A stretch of 64,000 bases of DNA from Leptolyngbya sp. NIES-3755 (GCA_001548435.1 AP017308.1:434001-498000), one strand, 5' to 3'; shown: positions 28,021 to 37,710, numbered from the stretch's first letter. The notes: generated from the sequence alone by a model not told the origin. Program-made: numbers and translations.

Positions 28021-29403
28021 ATGAATTCGCCCCGGATTGTAGGTGGGATTAGTCGCCGTCGATTTATTCAGTATGGCTCTTTAGCCATCGGCAGTAGTAT
28101 TGTTGCTGCTTGCTCGAATGGAGGGACTGAAACAGCGACCACAAGCGCTGGTAGTGCCGTAGGGGTTTCTTCTCCCTCTGGTGATGGAATCAAAGTCGGA
28201 GTGCTTTACTCCACGACAGGTACGATCGCGATCGTGGAAAAGTCGCTGCAAGATGCAACCTTTCTCGCCGTTGAACAAATCAATGAAGGGAAGGGTCCTT
28301 GGTCGGGCAAGCAAGGGATCAATGGCAAAAAGATCGATATGGTGGTTGTGAATCCTGATTCCAACTGGGATTTGTACAACCAGATGGCAAAGCGATTGAT
28401 TGATGAAGATAAAGTTTCCTGTGTGCTGGGATGCTACACCTCTGCAAGCCGTAAATCAGTGTTGCCTGTGTTCGAGGAGAAAGACAAGCTCCTGTACTAT
28501 CCGGTTTACTACGAAGGAAACGAATGTAGTTCCAATGTGTTCTACACGGGGGCTGCTCCGAACCAGCAAATTACCGATTCGATCCCGTTCTGTGCCAAAA
28601 CTTTTGGTAAACGCGGTTTCTTCATTGGTTCTGACTACATCTATCCTAAAGAAAGTAACCGGATTGCGAAAGCAGAATTAGTGAAAGCAGGCGGCGAAGT
28701 GGTTGGTGATGAATATGCTGCTTTAGGCACAACTGAGTTCATTACCATCATCAACAAGATCAAGCAGGCGAAACCTAACTTTATTCTCAGCAATCTTGTC
28801 GGTGATAGTATCCCTGCGTTTTACAAGCAGTTGAAAGATTCTGGAATCACCTCTAAAGATATTCCGATCATGGCGTATCCGACGACCGAGGAAGAGATTC
28901 AGGCGATGGGTCCAGAATTTGCTGAAGGACATTACACCAGCTTCAACTACTTCCAAACAGTGGATACGGCAGAGAATAAAGCATTTGTGGAGCAGTTCAA
29001 AGCGAAATTTGGTCCCGATCGAGTCACAAACGGAGTGATGGAAGCGGCTTATTTCCAAACGTTCTTTATGGCACAAGCGATGGAAAAGTCCCTCAAAGAA
29101 GGCAAAGAATTGACGACTTCCAACTTGCGAGAAGCTACACGCGGACAAGTGTTTAAAGCGCCTCAAGGAACTGTGAAGATTGACCCAGAGAACTATCATA
29201 CGTTCCTCTATTCTCGGATTGGCAAATGGAAAGCGGATGGACAAGCGGAAATCGTCTTTTCAACTGAGGCAGCCGTGAAGCCGATTCCGTGGAGTCAGGC
29301 GCTTTACAAAGGTCGAACTTGTGTTCATTCAACTCCCGACAAACGCGGAAACCCGATCGTTGAAACCAAGAAGGATCTTCCAGTTGAGTTGCTAAAAATC
29401 TAG
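28021..29403 (+). CDS. urtA: Urea/short-chain amide ABC transporter substrate-binding protein
   Basis: A 460-residue periplasmic binding protein of the branched-chain amino acid/amide type (Peripla_BP_5). A twin-arginine motif (SRRRFIQYG) and lipobox VAAC with Cys31 mark a lipoprotein exported by Tat. The mature part begins IKVGVLYSTTGTIAIVEKSL and includes CVLGCYTSASRKSVLPVFEE and YYPVYYEGNECS, features of UrtA and FmdD. Fifty bases separate it from fmdB. Because the operon is headed by formamidase, the natural ligand may be formamide or another short amide as well as, or instead of, urea. Confidence 0.92.
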   Translation: MNSPRIVGGISRRRFIQYGSLAIGSSIVAACSNGGTETATTSAGSAVGVSSPSGDGIKVGVLYSTTGTIAIVEKSLQDATFLAVEQINEGKGPWSGKQGINGKKIDMVVVNPDSNWDLYNQMAKRLIDEDKVSCVLGCYTSASRKSVLPVFEEKDKLLYYPVYYEGNECSSNVFYTGAAPNQQITDSIPFCAKTFGKRGFFIGSDYIYPKESNRIAKAELVKAGGEVVGDEYAALGTTEFITIINKIKQAKPNFILSNLVGDSIPAFYKQLKDSGITSKDIPIMAYPTTEEEIQAMGPEFAEGHYTSFNYFQTVDTAENKAFVEQFKAKFGPDRVTNGVMEAAYFQTFFMAQAMEKSLKEGKELTTSNLREATRGQVFKAPQGTVKIDPENYHTFLYSRIGKWKADGQAEIVFSTEAAVKPIPWSQALYKGRTCVHSTPDKRGNPIVETKKDLPVELLKI

Positions 29404-29413
29404 GTCGTGGTGG

Positions 29414-29441
29414 TACTTCAGGCTGTGATCGGTCTGAAGTA
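29414..29441 (+). promoter_or_regulatory. Intercistronic hairpin between urtA and urtB
   Basis: TACTTCAG (29414-29421) pairs with CTGAAGTA (29434-29441), ten bases after the urtA stop, with no T-run. Such hairpins often protect the binding-protein part of an ABC-transporter mRNA and so raise its level over the permease genes; that role here is inferred. Confidence 0.5.
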
Positions 29442-29474
29442 TCTCAATTCTTACATTTAGAGGGCAGAAACGCT

Positions 29475-30425
29475 TTGATAGTTCATACACTGGCTTCGAT
29501 CGTATATTTGGCGCAGTCTTCTCCTTCAGAGGGATTTTCTGCGATCGCATTTACCAATCAACTCCTCAATGGCTTGGGAATTGTTGGAATTCTGCTACTC
29601 ACAGGTTTGGGATTAGCGATTACCTTCGGTGTGATGCGGATTATTAATCTCGCACATGGCGAATTCATCATGCTTGGAGCTTACACGACATTTGTGTTGC
29701 AAAGTGTCTTCAAGATGGATTTGCTCCTAACCATTCCATTCTCGTTTTTGTTTACTGCATTGATTGGTGCGATCGTAGAACGAACCATTATTCGTCGTCT
29801 CTATGGAAGACCGCTCGAAACGCTTCTAGCAACTTGGGGATTAAGTATTGTTATTCAAGGTGTCGTTAAGCTGATTTTTACGGCTCAGTTGAAGTACGTG
29901 AGAGCACCCTCTTACATTCGAGGAAACTGGACACTCTTTCAAGCTGGAGATCAGGTTGTTCAAATCTCCATCTATCGACTCTTCATCATTTTCATGGCGC
30001 TGTTGTTGTTGGCGCTGACTGGATATCTGCTATACAGAACAGCCTTGGGAAGAGAAGTTCGTGCTGTGACTCAGAACCGAGATATGGCGAAATGTTTGGG
30101 AGTCAATACCAATCTCGTTGACATGGCAACATTTGCTTATGGTTGTGGTCTAGCGGGAATCGCTGGAACGGTAATCTCTTCACTCAAAAGTGTGGCTCCA
30201 CCGATGGGACAAGATTACCTGGTCGATGCTTGGATGACCGTTGTAACGGGGGGAGTCGATAAGCTTATTGGTGTGCTGGCAGGTGCATTTTTAATTGGAC
30301 AATCGAATGCAGCGATCGCATATTTTCTCAATGATCCGACGGCACGAGTGATTGTCTTGGCAGCGGTGATTGTCTTGATTCGGTATCGCCCAGAAGGTTT
30401 ATTTACGATTCAGAAGCGGAGCTAA
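29475..30425 (+). CDS. urtB: Urea/amide ABC transporter permease UrtB
   Basis: A 316-residue LivH-type inner-membrane permease with about eight helices. It shows GLGLAITFGVMRIINLAHGEFIMLGAY (the family signature region) and the permease-ATPase coupling segment ALGREVRAVTQNRDMAKCLGV. The only suitable start is a TTG at 29475 (LIVHTLASIVYLAQ), preceded by AGAGGGC. The downstream gene begins five bases after the stop. It pairs with UrtC. Confidence 0.93.
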   Translation: MIVHTLASIVYLAQSSPSEGFSAIAFTNQLLNGLGIVGILLLTGLGLAITFGVMRIINLAHGEFIMLGAYTTFVLQSVFKMDLLLTIPFSFLFTALIGAIVERTIIRRLYGRPLETLLATWGLSIVIQGVVKLIFTAQLKYVRAPSYIRGNWTLFQAGDQVVQISIYRLFIIFMALLLLALTGYLLYRTALGREVRAVTQNRDMAKCLGVNTNLVDMATFAYGCGLAGIAGTVISSLKSVAPPMGQDYLVDAWMTVVTGGVDKLIGVLAGAFLIGQSNAAIAYFLNDPTARVIVLAAVIVLIRYRPEGLFTIQKRS

Positions 30426-30430
30426 TAGCT

Positions 30431-31609
30431 ATGACGGAGGTCATTGGGCGGATTCGACAAGCGACAAATGTTCCAAAGCGGCTAGTTGCGATTAGTGCAA
30501 TTTTGCTGCTGATTCTGTGTATTTTTCCATTCGTGGCAGGTGACTTTCAAACGAATTTGATGGCAAAGCTGCTATTGTTTGGAATTTTAGCGGTTTCGTT
30601 AGATCTCGTTTGGGGATTTACTGGAATTCTCAGCTTTGCTCACGGAGTGTTCTTCACGCTGGGTGGGTATGCAATGGCGTACTACCTTAAGCTGAATTTA
30701 TCCGCCTCCGCAAATACTTACGGGGTCGCTTTGCCTGATTTTATGGTGTGGAATGGGCTTAAGGAGCTTCCTTGGTTTATTGCACCTTTGCAGATTTTTC
30801 CAATTGCAGCGATCGCGATGGTGGCACTCCCGGCTGGATTCGCTTATATCATTGGCTGGTTTATCTTCCGCTCTAAAGTCAGTGGAGTCTATATCACGAT
30901 CATCACACTGGCGATTTCTTCAGCCCTGACGACGTTCTTTGTGAGTCAACAAGCGTTTACAGGCGGAACAAACGGGATCACTGATGTCTCGAAGCTCAGC
31001 TTCTTTGGAATTGTTGTTCCACAGCTTGGTCTGTACTACATCATTCTGGGATTCACAACACTGGTGCTTGCTGGAAGTTGGTGGTTAACGCAATCGAACT
31101 TTGGATTGATTCTACGATCGGTGAAAGAGAACGAGCAGCGAATTTCTTATCTCGGCTACGATGTCGCAAGCTTTAAGATCTTTGTCTGGACATTATCAGC
31201 GGGAATTGCAGGCATCGCAGGGGGCTTATTTGTGCCGCTCAATCGGTTCATTTCTCCCGTCTATCTCGCCGTTGCTTTTGGGACACAGATTGTAATTTGG
31301 GTTGCGGTTGGCGGTCGAGGAACATTGTTTGGACCTGTGATCGCAGCAATCTTACTGGGACAATTGCAGAATTCAGTCGATCGTATTACGCAAGATTGGC
31401 AATTGATTGTTGGGATCATTCTTTTGACGGTTGTTCTATTCCTGCCAAATGGTCTGATGAGTTTGCTGCCGAAGAAGTTTCGCTTTACTGAAATCAATCG
31501 AATGCCAATTCCAAGAGGATCGACCACGGCTGGATTTGTGCGAGTGAGTTTGCTCGATTGGTACAGTCCTTTAGTCAGATTGATTCAGAGCGTTCGCGGC
31601 AAACGGTAG
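30431..31609 (+). CDS. urtC: Urea/amide ABC transporter permease UrtC
   Basis: A 392-residue LivM-type permease. It has DLVWGFTGILSFAHGVFFTLGGYAM (signature), the coupling loop FGLILRSVKENEQRISYLGYD, and late helices AVGGRGTLFGPVIAAILLGQ. It forms the membrane channel with UrtB. Both the length and the C-terminal basic tail agree with cyanobacterial UrtC. Confidence 0.94.
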   Translation: MTEVIGRIRQATNVPKRLVAISAILLLILCIFPFVAGDFQTNLMAKLLLFGILAVSLDLVWGFTGILSFAHGVFFTLGGYAMAYYLKLNLSASANTYGVALPDFMVWNGLKELPWFIAPLQIFPIAAIAMVALPAGFAYIIGWFIFRSKVSGVYITIITLAISSALTTFFVSQQAFTGGTNGITDVSKLSFFGIVVPQLGLYYIILGFTTLVLAGSWWLTQSNFGLILRSVKENEQRISYLGYDVASFKIFVWTLSAGIAGIAGGLFVPLNRFISPVYLAVAFGTQIVIWVAVGGRGTLFGPVIAAILLGQLQNSVDRITQDWQLIVGIILLTVVLFLPNGLMSLLPKKFRFTEINRMPIPRGSTTAGFVRVSLLDWYSPLVRLIQSVRGKR

Positions 31610-31631
31610 TTAAAGTTCAGGAATCCATGTT

Positions 31632-32414
31632 ATGCACGTAGTTAGAACAATGAACTCTGCTGAACCTGTTCTATCAGTCAAAGATCTCAAAGTTGTATTT
31701 TCTGGCTTCAAAGCACTCAAAGGCATTGATCTAGAGGTCGGAGATCAAGAGATTGTGACCATTATTGGACCGAATGGAGCGGGGAAAAGTACGCTCCTTG
31801 ATGCGATCGTTGGTAAATCCCCCGTTGCATCAGGGCACGTCTACTACCACGGACGCGACATCACCAATTCCAGTCCGTATGACATTGCTCGAATGGGCAT
31901 CGGTCGTAAGTTTCAAAATCCCAACGTCTACAATGAACTCTCTGTGTTCGAGAATCTGTTACTCGCGCTCAAAGGTTCACACGGAGTTTTTGCATCAATC
32001 CGATCGAAGCTAACTCGCGCCAAACGAGACAAAATCGAGCAAGTTCTCGATCGAATCGGACTACTCGATAAAGCTTATACCAAAGTCTCTTCGCTCTCCC
32101 ACGGACAGAAGCAATGGGTCGAAATTGGTATGGTGATTGCTCAAGATCCAACCGTTGTCCTTTTAGATGAACCGACCGCAGGCATGACCGCTGACGAGAC
32201 GTTTGAAACAGGCGAGATTATTCAATCGATCGCTCAATCTCATTCGGTCGTTGTCATCGAACACGATATGGAATTCGTCAAACAGATTGCTCAGCGAATT
32301 GTCGTCCTGCACCAAGGTGAAAAGTTAGCCGAAGGTTCAGTCCAAGAAATTCAGTCAAACCGTCAAGTTATTGAGGTGTATTTAGGTCGTGAACAAATCG
32401 ACAAAGCTGCTTGA
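31632..32414 (+). CDS. urtD: Urea/amide ABC transporter ATP-binding protein UrtD
   Basis: A 260-residue LivG-type ATPase with Walker A GPNGAGKST, the LivG-specific insertion (GRKFQNPNVYNELSVFENLL), signature LSHGQKQWVE and Walker B VVLLDEPTAGM, then the switch histidine in VVVIEHDM. It energises the importer as a heterodimer with UrtE. An internal ATG at 31650 (NSAEPVLSVKDL) is an equally good start. Its last 26 bases overlap urtE, indicating translational coupling. Confidence 0.94.
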   Translation: MHVVRTMNSAEPVLSVKDLKVVFSGFKALKGIDLEVGDQEIVTIIGPNGAGKSTLLDAIVGKSPVASGHVYYHGRDITNSSPYDIARMGIGRKFQNPNVYNELSVFENLLLALKGSHGVFASIRSKLTRAKRDKIEQVLDRIGLLDKAYTKVSSLSHGQKQWVEIGMVIAQDPTVVLLDEPTAGMTADETFETGEIIQSIAQSHSVVVIEHDMEFVKQIAQRIVVLHQGEKLAEGSVQEIQSNRQVIEVYLGREQIDKAA

Positions 32415-33102
32415 ACTTACAGATGTCACTGTTTCGTATGATCAAACTCCCGTTCTGTTTGGGGTGAATATGTCGATCGAGCAAGGTGAAATTACCTGCA
32501 TCTTGGGTCGAAATGGTGTCGGCAAAACGACTTTGCTTAGAAGCGTGATCGGACTAAACAAAGTCCTGTCTGGCAATATTGTGTTTGATGCCGACGAGAT
32601 TACCAAAGTCCCCACCTTCAAACGCGCCCGTTACGGGATCTCATACATTCCTCAGGGTCGAGAAATCATTCCTTATCTATCTGTTCTCGACAATCTCAAA
32701 CTTGGACTATCGGCAGCAAAGAAAAAGCGTCGTAAGATTCCAGATGAGATCTTTGAATTCTTCCCAATGTTGAAACAGCACCTCAATCGGCAAGGTGGAC
32801 TGTTAAGCGGTGGACAACAGCAACAACTTGCGATCGCTCGTGGTCTAATGAGCAATCCCAAAATCATGCTGCTCGATGAACCGACTGAGGGAATTCAACC
32901 GTCTATCGTGCAGGAAATTGAAGAGACTCTGAAGCGGATTAATTGTGAAAAGGGAATTACCGTGGTCGTTGTTGAACAAAAGATTGATTTCGCTCGGCAG
33001 CTTGCTCAGAAGTTTTTCATCATGGAAAAAGGAGCGATCGTCGCAAACGGCGAAACAGATCAGTTAACGGACGCACTCGTTCATCAATATCTTGCGGTTT
33101 AG
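32389..33102 (+). CDS. urtE: Urea/amide ABC transporter ATP-binding protein UrtE
   Basis: A 237-residue LivF-type ATPase with Walker A GRNGVGKTTLLRS, YIPQGREIIPYLSVLDNL, signature LLSGGQQQQLAIARG and Walker B IMLLDEPTEG. It starts at a GTG inside the end of urtD. It is the last gene of the operon; the next gene is convergent. No urease genes are visible in the window, which leaves open whether urea is really the substrate. Confidence 0.94.
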   Translation: MNKSTKLLELTDVTVSYDQTPVLFGVNMSIEQGEITCILGRNGVGKTTLLRSVIGLNKVLSGNIVFDADEITKVPTFKRARYGISYIPQGREIIPYLSVLDNLKLGLSAAKKKRRKIPDEIFEFFPMLKQHLNRQGGLLSGGQQQQLAIARGLMSNPKIMLLDEPTEGIQPSIVQEIEETLKRINCEKGITVVVVEQKIDFARQLAQKFFIMEKGAIVANGETDQLTDALVHQYLAV

Positions 33103-33127
33103 AGTTCTCGATCGACAATTTTTTGGT

Positions 33128-33160
33128 GATTGCCCGCGATCGCAACTATCACGGGCGATC
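33128..33160. repeat. Inverted repeat between convergent urtE and pentapeptide gene
   Basis: GATTGCCCG (33128-33136) can pair with CGGGCGATC (33152-33160, one G-T pair). No T-run follows on either strand, so it is only a candidate termination or processing structure. Confidence 0.35.
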
Positions 33161-33166
33161 GTCTCA

Positions 33167-33700
33167 TTACTGATGCTCTTTAGGAAGAATCGTCCCTTCT
33201 AAATTCGCGCCCTTCAGCAAAGTATCTGTTAGGTCAGCATTCGTAAGATTCGCGCCGCTCAAGTCCGTATCATCGAGTTCTGCTTGGCTCAGATTCGCCG
33301 CTCGGAAATCAACAGCATCCAGCTCAGAGCGACTTAAATCTGCCGCCTGCAAATTAGCATCCCGTAGATTGGCTTCGCTCAAATCAGCATCTTCTAAATC
33401 CGCCTCTTCAAGAATTGCCGCCTCTAAATTTGCGCCTTCTAAAATGGCATGATTTAGCATTGCATCTCGTAGATCTGCACCAGACAAATTTGCGCCCGTC
33501 AAATCGGTGTAGTTGAGTGCTGCTCCACTTAAATCCGCCCCGCTCAAGTTTGCTCCCCGCAGATTTGCCCCGTCTAGGATTGCTCCGTGTAAGACGCTCT
33601 CTCGTAAATCAATGCCTTCGAGCGATTCCTCTCGCAGATCTGCCACGCTAAAATCTCGTTCTCCTGCACGATATCGATCGAGTAATTCCTGTCGGTTCAT
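33167..33700 (-). CDS. Pentapeptide-repeat protein
   Basis: A 177-residue protein made almost wholly of tandem A(D/N)LXX pentapeptides from about residue 20 to 170 (for example ANLRGANLSGADLSGAALNY). This folds into a right-handed quadrilateral beta-helix. An N-terminal helix (NRQELLDRYRAGERDFSVAD) precedes it. No signal peptide or partner domain. Such proteins are abundant in cyanobacteria and mostly of unknown role; some bind DNA gyrase or act at thylakoids. Confidence 0.93.
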   Translation of the reverse strand: MNRQELLDRYRAGERDFSVADLREESLEGIDLRESVLHGAILDGANLRGANLSGADLSGAALNYTDLTGANLSGADLRDAMLNHAILEGANLEAAILEEADLEDADLSEANLRDANLQAADLSRSELDAVDFRAANLSQAELDDTDLSGANLTNADLTDTLLKGANLEGTILPKEHQ

Positions 33701-33801
33701 GATGGCTCCATTCGCTTACTGCATCTGTTTGCTAGTTTCAGCATAAGCAAGGTCAGTCAAGCGCAACGCCTATCGATCGACACAATTCGATCGTTCGATT
33801 T

Positions 33802-34392
33802 TCAAGGACTGATTACCTTTAGCACTTCAACTTCTAAATCTGGAAACGCGATCGGGCAAATCACTCCTTCTCTGAACAGCAACTCAGTCTGGTACTCTCC
33901 ATTCTCCGGATCTCTCATTACAATCAGTTCATTAGTCTGAATTTTAACAATCCAATACTCCTGAATTCCAACTCCTGCGTAAATTTTTGACTTCACTTCC
34001 AAATCTTTTTTCAGGGTGGAATTTGAATATTCGATCAGCCAAAAGATGTTTTCTGGATAAGGATGATGCTGCCGATATTCCCGACCCAAAGGCTGACAGA
34101 TGGCGACATCAGGTTCCGGTTCGCTTCCGCTTGGTAGGGTGATTGGTTTGGCATTTCTGACTCTAGCTCGATCGCCTAACAGTCTGTCCAAGTATTTGTA
34201 TCCATCTTCCCCTTGTTCAGCATGTTCTTCTCCTTCTGGAACCATCTCAATAATCTCCCCACACAGTAGTTCAACCTTTTTATCATCCAGGAGACCATAT
34301 TTGATCAACTCATGATATTCCTCGATCGACCATTTCATTCGAGGGAGATCTTCGACAGTCATTGTTTTGGGGAGAGTATCGGTGAGTTCCAT
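33802..34392 (-). CDS. Uma2-family putative restriction-endonuclease-fold protein
   Basis: A 196-residue DUF820/Uma2 protein with a PD-(D/E)XK-like fold. It contains KWSIEEYHELIKYGLL and KVELLCGEIIEMVPEG, then the catalytic-like PEPDVAIC followed by FWLIEYSNSTLKKDLEVKS and IQEYWIVKI. These are highly amplified in cyanobacteria and their substrate is unknown. The ATG at 34392 overlaps the polA stop by one base (TAATG), so it is translated from the polA transcript. The frame is open further upstream within polA but that part is discounted. Confidence 0.9.
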   Translation of the reverse strand: MELTDTLPKTMTVEDLPRMKWSIEEYHELIKYGLLDDKKVELLCGEIIEMVPEGEEHAEQGEDGYKYLDRLLGDRARVRNAKPITLPSGSEPEPDVAICQPLGREYRQHHPYPENIFWLIEYSNSTLKKDLEVKSKIYAGVGIQEYWIVKIQTNELIVMRDPENGEYQTELLFREGVICPIAFPDLEVEVLKVISP

Positions 34393-37304
34393 TATTTTGT
34401 GTCCATCCAGTTGTTTCCAGCACGAATATCGACCATCAGCGGCACACTCAGAGAAACAGCATTTTCCATTACTCGCTTGATCTTGGGCTGCAATTCTTCC
34501 CAAGCATCGGGCGCAACTTCAAACACTAATTCATCATGCACTTGTAGCAATAAATGAGCCGGATAAGCTTTCAAGACTTCGTGCAATTGCGACATAGCAA
34601 TTTTGATAATGTCAGCACTCGAACCTTGAATTGGAGCATTTGCGGCGGCTCGAAGGGCTTGTGCCTCGAACTGGTCGCGCAACTTTAGCTTATCGAGTTG
34701 AATCTCATCTGGATCAGTTCCTCGCAGTTTTTTCACTGAATCGGTTGAGAAGTTGAAATAGCGTCGTCGTCCTTTGATTGTTTCGACAAAGCCATTCGCG
34801 ATCGCTTCTCGCTGCATTTGTTGAAGATAATCGAAGACGCGGGAGTATCGATCGTTAAATCGATCGATAAAGGTTCGCGCTTGAGCCGTTGGTACTCCTG
34901 ATTCACGAGCAAACCGCTGTGCTCCCATCCCATAGATCACACCAAAGTTAATGATCTTGCCCAATCGTCGCTCTTCGGAAGTAACCTCTTCTTTTTCGAG
35001 TAACAATCGAGCCGTGAGCGCATGAACATCTTCGTTATTGCGATAAGTTTCGAGCAGAACAGGTTCTTGGCTTAAGTGAGCTAAGATTCGCAGTTCGATC
35101 TGAGAATAGTCTGCTGCAACCATTAGCCAACCTTCTTTCGGAATGAAAGCTTTGCGGATTTGGCGACTAAAGGCTGTCCGAATTGGAATATTTTGTAAGT
35201 TCGGACTTGAGGAAGAAAGGCGACCCGTGGAAGTTACGGCTTGGTTGAAGTCGGTGTGAACGCGATCGGTCTTTGGATTGATCAGGGTCGGTAGTGCATC
35301 GACATACGTTGATTTGAGCTTCGTCAGAGTGCGATGTTCGACAATCTTATCGACCACTGGATGATCACCTTGCAGTTTCTCTAAGGTTGCTGCATCGGTT
35401 GAATAGCCCGTTTTGATTTTGCGGGATTTCTTCTTATCTAATGCCAACTTATCAAAGAGTAATTCGCTCAATTGTTTCGGAGAACCGAGACTGAACTTTT
35501 CGCCTGCTGCTTCGTAAGCTTCAATTTCAATTCGATCGAGATCTTCTTTCAAGTTCTTCGAGAACTCTTGCAGATAATGTCGATCGATTCTCACCCCAGT
35601 TGCTTCCATCTCTGCCAACACGGGTTCAAGCGGTTGTTCGATCTCGATTAGCAGTTCATGAAGTTTCGGAAGTTCTTCGAGTTCCGATCGCATTTTTGGC
35701 ACTAAGTTAAAAACTCCATAGACATCCATCCCGCAGTAGTTCGCAACCGCAGGAATGTCTACTTCACCAATGTGCTTTCCTTTCGGAACTAAATCTGTGT
35801 AGTCTTGTGCCTGAATTCCAAGATAGCGATAGCTTAAATCACTCAATTTATGGCTTGCTTCTGGATTGAGCACGTAGCTGGCTAACATCGTGTCAAATAC
35901 AACGCCTGCAAGTTCAACACCTTGGAAACGAAAAACTAAGCGATCGAACTTTGCATTTTGAAGTGCTTTCGGATAGTTGACATTTTCGAGAATGGGACGC
36001 AGTGCTTCAAGTACGATCGCTTTATCTAAGTTCGTACCTGATGTATGACCGATCGGAATGTAAGCTAACGAATCCGATCCAGAACCCCAACAGCAACCAA
36101 TTCCCACTAAGTCAGCTTTGATTGGATCAAGATCGCTCGTTTCTGTGTCCCAAGCAACCGGAGTTTTGTCGCTCTTATGGGTTTTGAGTTGTTTTACGAG
36201 AGCATCAAGTTTGGCTTGAGTATCAATGATTTGAGGCTCGATCGACACTGGCTCGAACTTTTCTGCTTTCTCAGTCTCTTCTGCACTAAAGAACCACAAA
36301 TCATCATCAGAATATTGAGGAATGATCGGAGCTTGTTTTGCAGCTTGCTTTGTTCCTTCGGTTTCGGATAGTTCAGTTTCACCGCTGAGTTGTGCTTTCC
36401 ACTTCTCGATTTTGTTGTAGAACGATCGAAATTCCAATCGCTCGATCAACGGTTTAACAGTCGCTTCCTCGAATCCCTGGAGTTTACAAGCTTGCGGATC
36501 AACTTCTAAGGGAACATCTAAATGAATCTGCGCCATCCATTGTGAATGACGTGCATCTTCGATTCCTGCTTCTAATTTCTTTTTGACAGCACCCTTGATT
36601 TCGTCGATCGATTCATAAACCTTTTCCAGCGATCCATACGTGGTTAACAATTGAACCGCTGTTTTTTCCCCAATTCCTTTCACACCCGGAATGTTATCTG
36701 AGGCATCCCCGCACAGCGCTTTGAAATCGACTACCTGAGACGGGAGAACTCCGAGCTTTTCTTTCACTTCCTCAACTCCAAATTCTTTAGGAGGTGGCGC
36801 ACCTTTGCCATAAGTCGTACTCATGTAGAGCACTTTGACTTTTCCATCCGGATCAACTAACTGGAATAAATCGCGATCGCCACTTAAAATCCGAACGGTA
36901 AAACCTTCCTGAAGTGCTTTCCGCGCCATTGTCCCGATCACATCATCCGCCTCATAACCCTGAGCAATCACGATCGGTAAATTCATCGCCTTTAACAATT
37001 CCTGAAGATTCTCCAGATCTGGCATAAAATCTTCAGGCGTTTCGGGGCGACCGGCTTTATACGTTTCATCGGCTTCGTGGCGATACGTTGCACCACCGAG
37101 ATCAAACGCGATCGCTAAATAATCGGGTTTCTCAGCTTCCACGGTTTCAAGTAACGCCTTGAGGAAGCCATAGGACACGCTCGTTGGAATTCCGGTTGAA
37201 GTGCGTAAGCCCCCATCCCTACCTTTTGCAAAGGCGAAATAGGCGCGGAATGCCAACGAATGACCGTCTACGAGAACGATTTTGGGAGAAGAATTAGCGC
37301 TCAA
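34392..37304 (-). CDS. polA: DNA polymerase I
   Basis: A 970-residue family A polymerase with three domains. The 5'-3' nuclease (about 1-300) has LVDGHSLAFRAYFAFAKG and GDRDLFQLVD with VKGIGEKTA. The 3'-5' exonuclease (about 370-560) retains WDTETSDLDP, NAKFDRLVF and YCGMDVYGVF, so its acidic residues look intact and proofreading is likely. The polymerase domain has the motif A region VAADYSQIELRILAHLS, GKIINFGVIYGMG (O helix) and QVHDELVFEV. It acts in Okazaki-fragment processing and repair. The start is the ATG at 37304. Confidence 0.97.
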   Translation of the reverse strand: MSANSSPKIVLVDGHSLAFRAYFAFAKGRDGGLRTSTGIPTSVSYGFLKALLETVEAEKPDYLAIAFDLGGATYRHEADETYKAGRPETPEDFMPDLENLQELLKAMNLPIVIAQGYEADDVIGTMARKALQEGFTVRILSGDRDLFQLVDPDGKVKVLYMSTTYGKGAPPPKEFGVEEVKEKLGVLPSQVVDFKALCGDASDNIPGVKGIGEKTAVQLLTTYGSLEKVYESIDEIKGAVKKKLEAGIEDARHSQWMAQIHLDVPLEVDPQACKLQGFEEATVKPLIERLEFRSFYNKIEKWKAQLSGETELSETEGTKQAAKQAPIIPQYSDDDLWFFSAEETEKAEKFEPVSIEPQIIDTQAKLDALVKQLKTHKSDKTPVAWDTETSDLDPIKADLVGIGCCWGSGSDSLAYIPIGHTSGTNLDKAIVLEALRPILENVNYPKALQNAKFDRLVFRFQGVELAGVVFDTMLASYVLNPEASHKLSDLSYRYLGIQAQDYTDLVPKGKHIGEVDIPAVANYCGMDVYGVFNLVPKMRSELEELPKLHELLIEIEQPLEPVLAEMEATGVRIDRHYLQEFSKNLKEDLDRIEIEAYEAAGEKFSLGSPKQLSELLFDKLALDKKKSRKIKTGYSTDAATLEKLQGDHPVVDKIVEHRTLTKLKSTYVDALPTLINPKTDRVHTDFNQAVTSTGRLSSSSPNLQNIPIRTAFSRQIRKAFIPKEGWLMVAADYSQIELRILAHLSQEPVLLETYRNNEDVHALTARLLLEKEEVTSEERRLGKIINFGVIYGMGAQRFARESGVPTAQARTFIDRFNDRYSRVFDYLQQMQREAIANGFVETIKGRRRYFNFSTDSVKKLRGTDPDEIQLDKLKLRDQFEAQALRAAANAPIQGSSADIIKIAMSQLHEVLKAYPAHLLLQVHDELVFEVAPDAWEELQPKIKRVMENAVSLSVPLMVDIRAGNNWMDTK

Positions 37305-37710
37305 AATATCGAGTGGGAATGAAGACAGATCCTATTCTAGCGACCCAATGCAGGATCAATCCTCCACTCAAGGAATACTTTTAGAATTGCGATCGTCGAT
37401 CTAATTTAAAAAAGTATTCTCATCTTTGTCGCTATTGTGCAATTAAATCGTTCATTAGAGCACTATCAAAGCTAGCTGCATTCAGGTTGCAAAAACTTTA
37501 ATCGAGCAATTGATACTCGTGTTCGATCGTAAAAGAGATCGTTTTTTGCTTCCCAGTCCGTACACCGTAAGAATACGAAGTCTATTCGATTTCTTCATGA
37601 AAAATATACAGATAAACACGGAGTGTACTTAAGTAATCTCTCTATACACTGTCGGTGCAGTCAGCCTTGCCCTGATTTCACCCAAAGGCAGTATTCAAGC
37701 TGTGACCACT
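37305..37710. promoter_or_regulatory. Divergent intergenic region, polA / envelope locus
   Basis: About 400 bases without a gene between divergently transcribed polA and the envelope locus. It must hold both promoters. It contains a perfect palindrome TACTTAAGTA near 37626-37635 about 80 bases before the barrel gene, a possible operator. I see no RNA gene or repeat here. Confidence 0.45.

Noticed and set aside
37626-37635. Palindrome TACTTAAGTA as a specific regulator site
   Set aside because: One 10-bp palindrome in AT-rich sequence with no second copy in the window; kept only as a note on the intergenic region.
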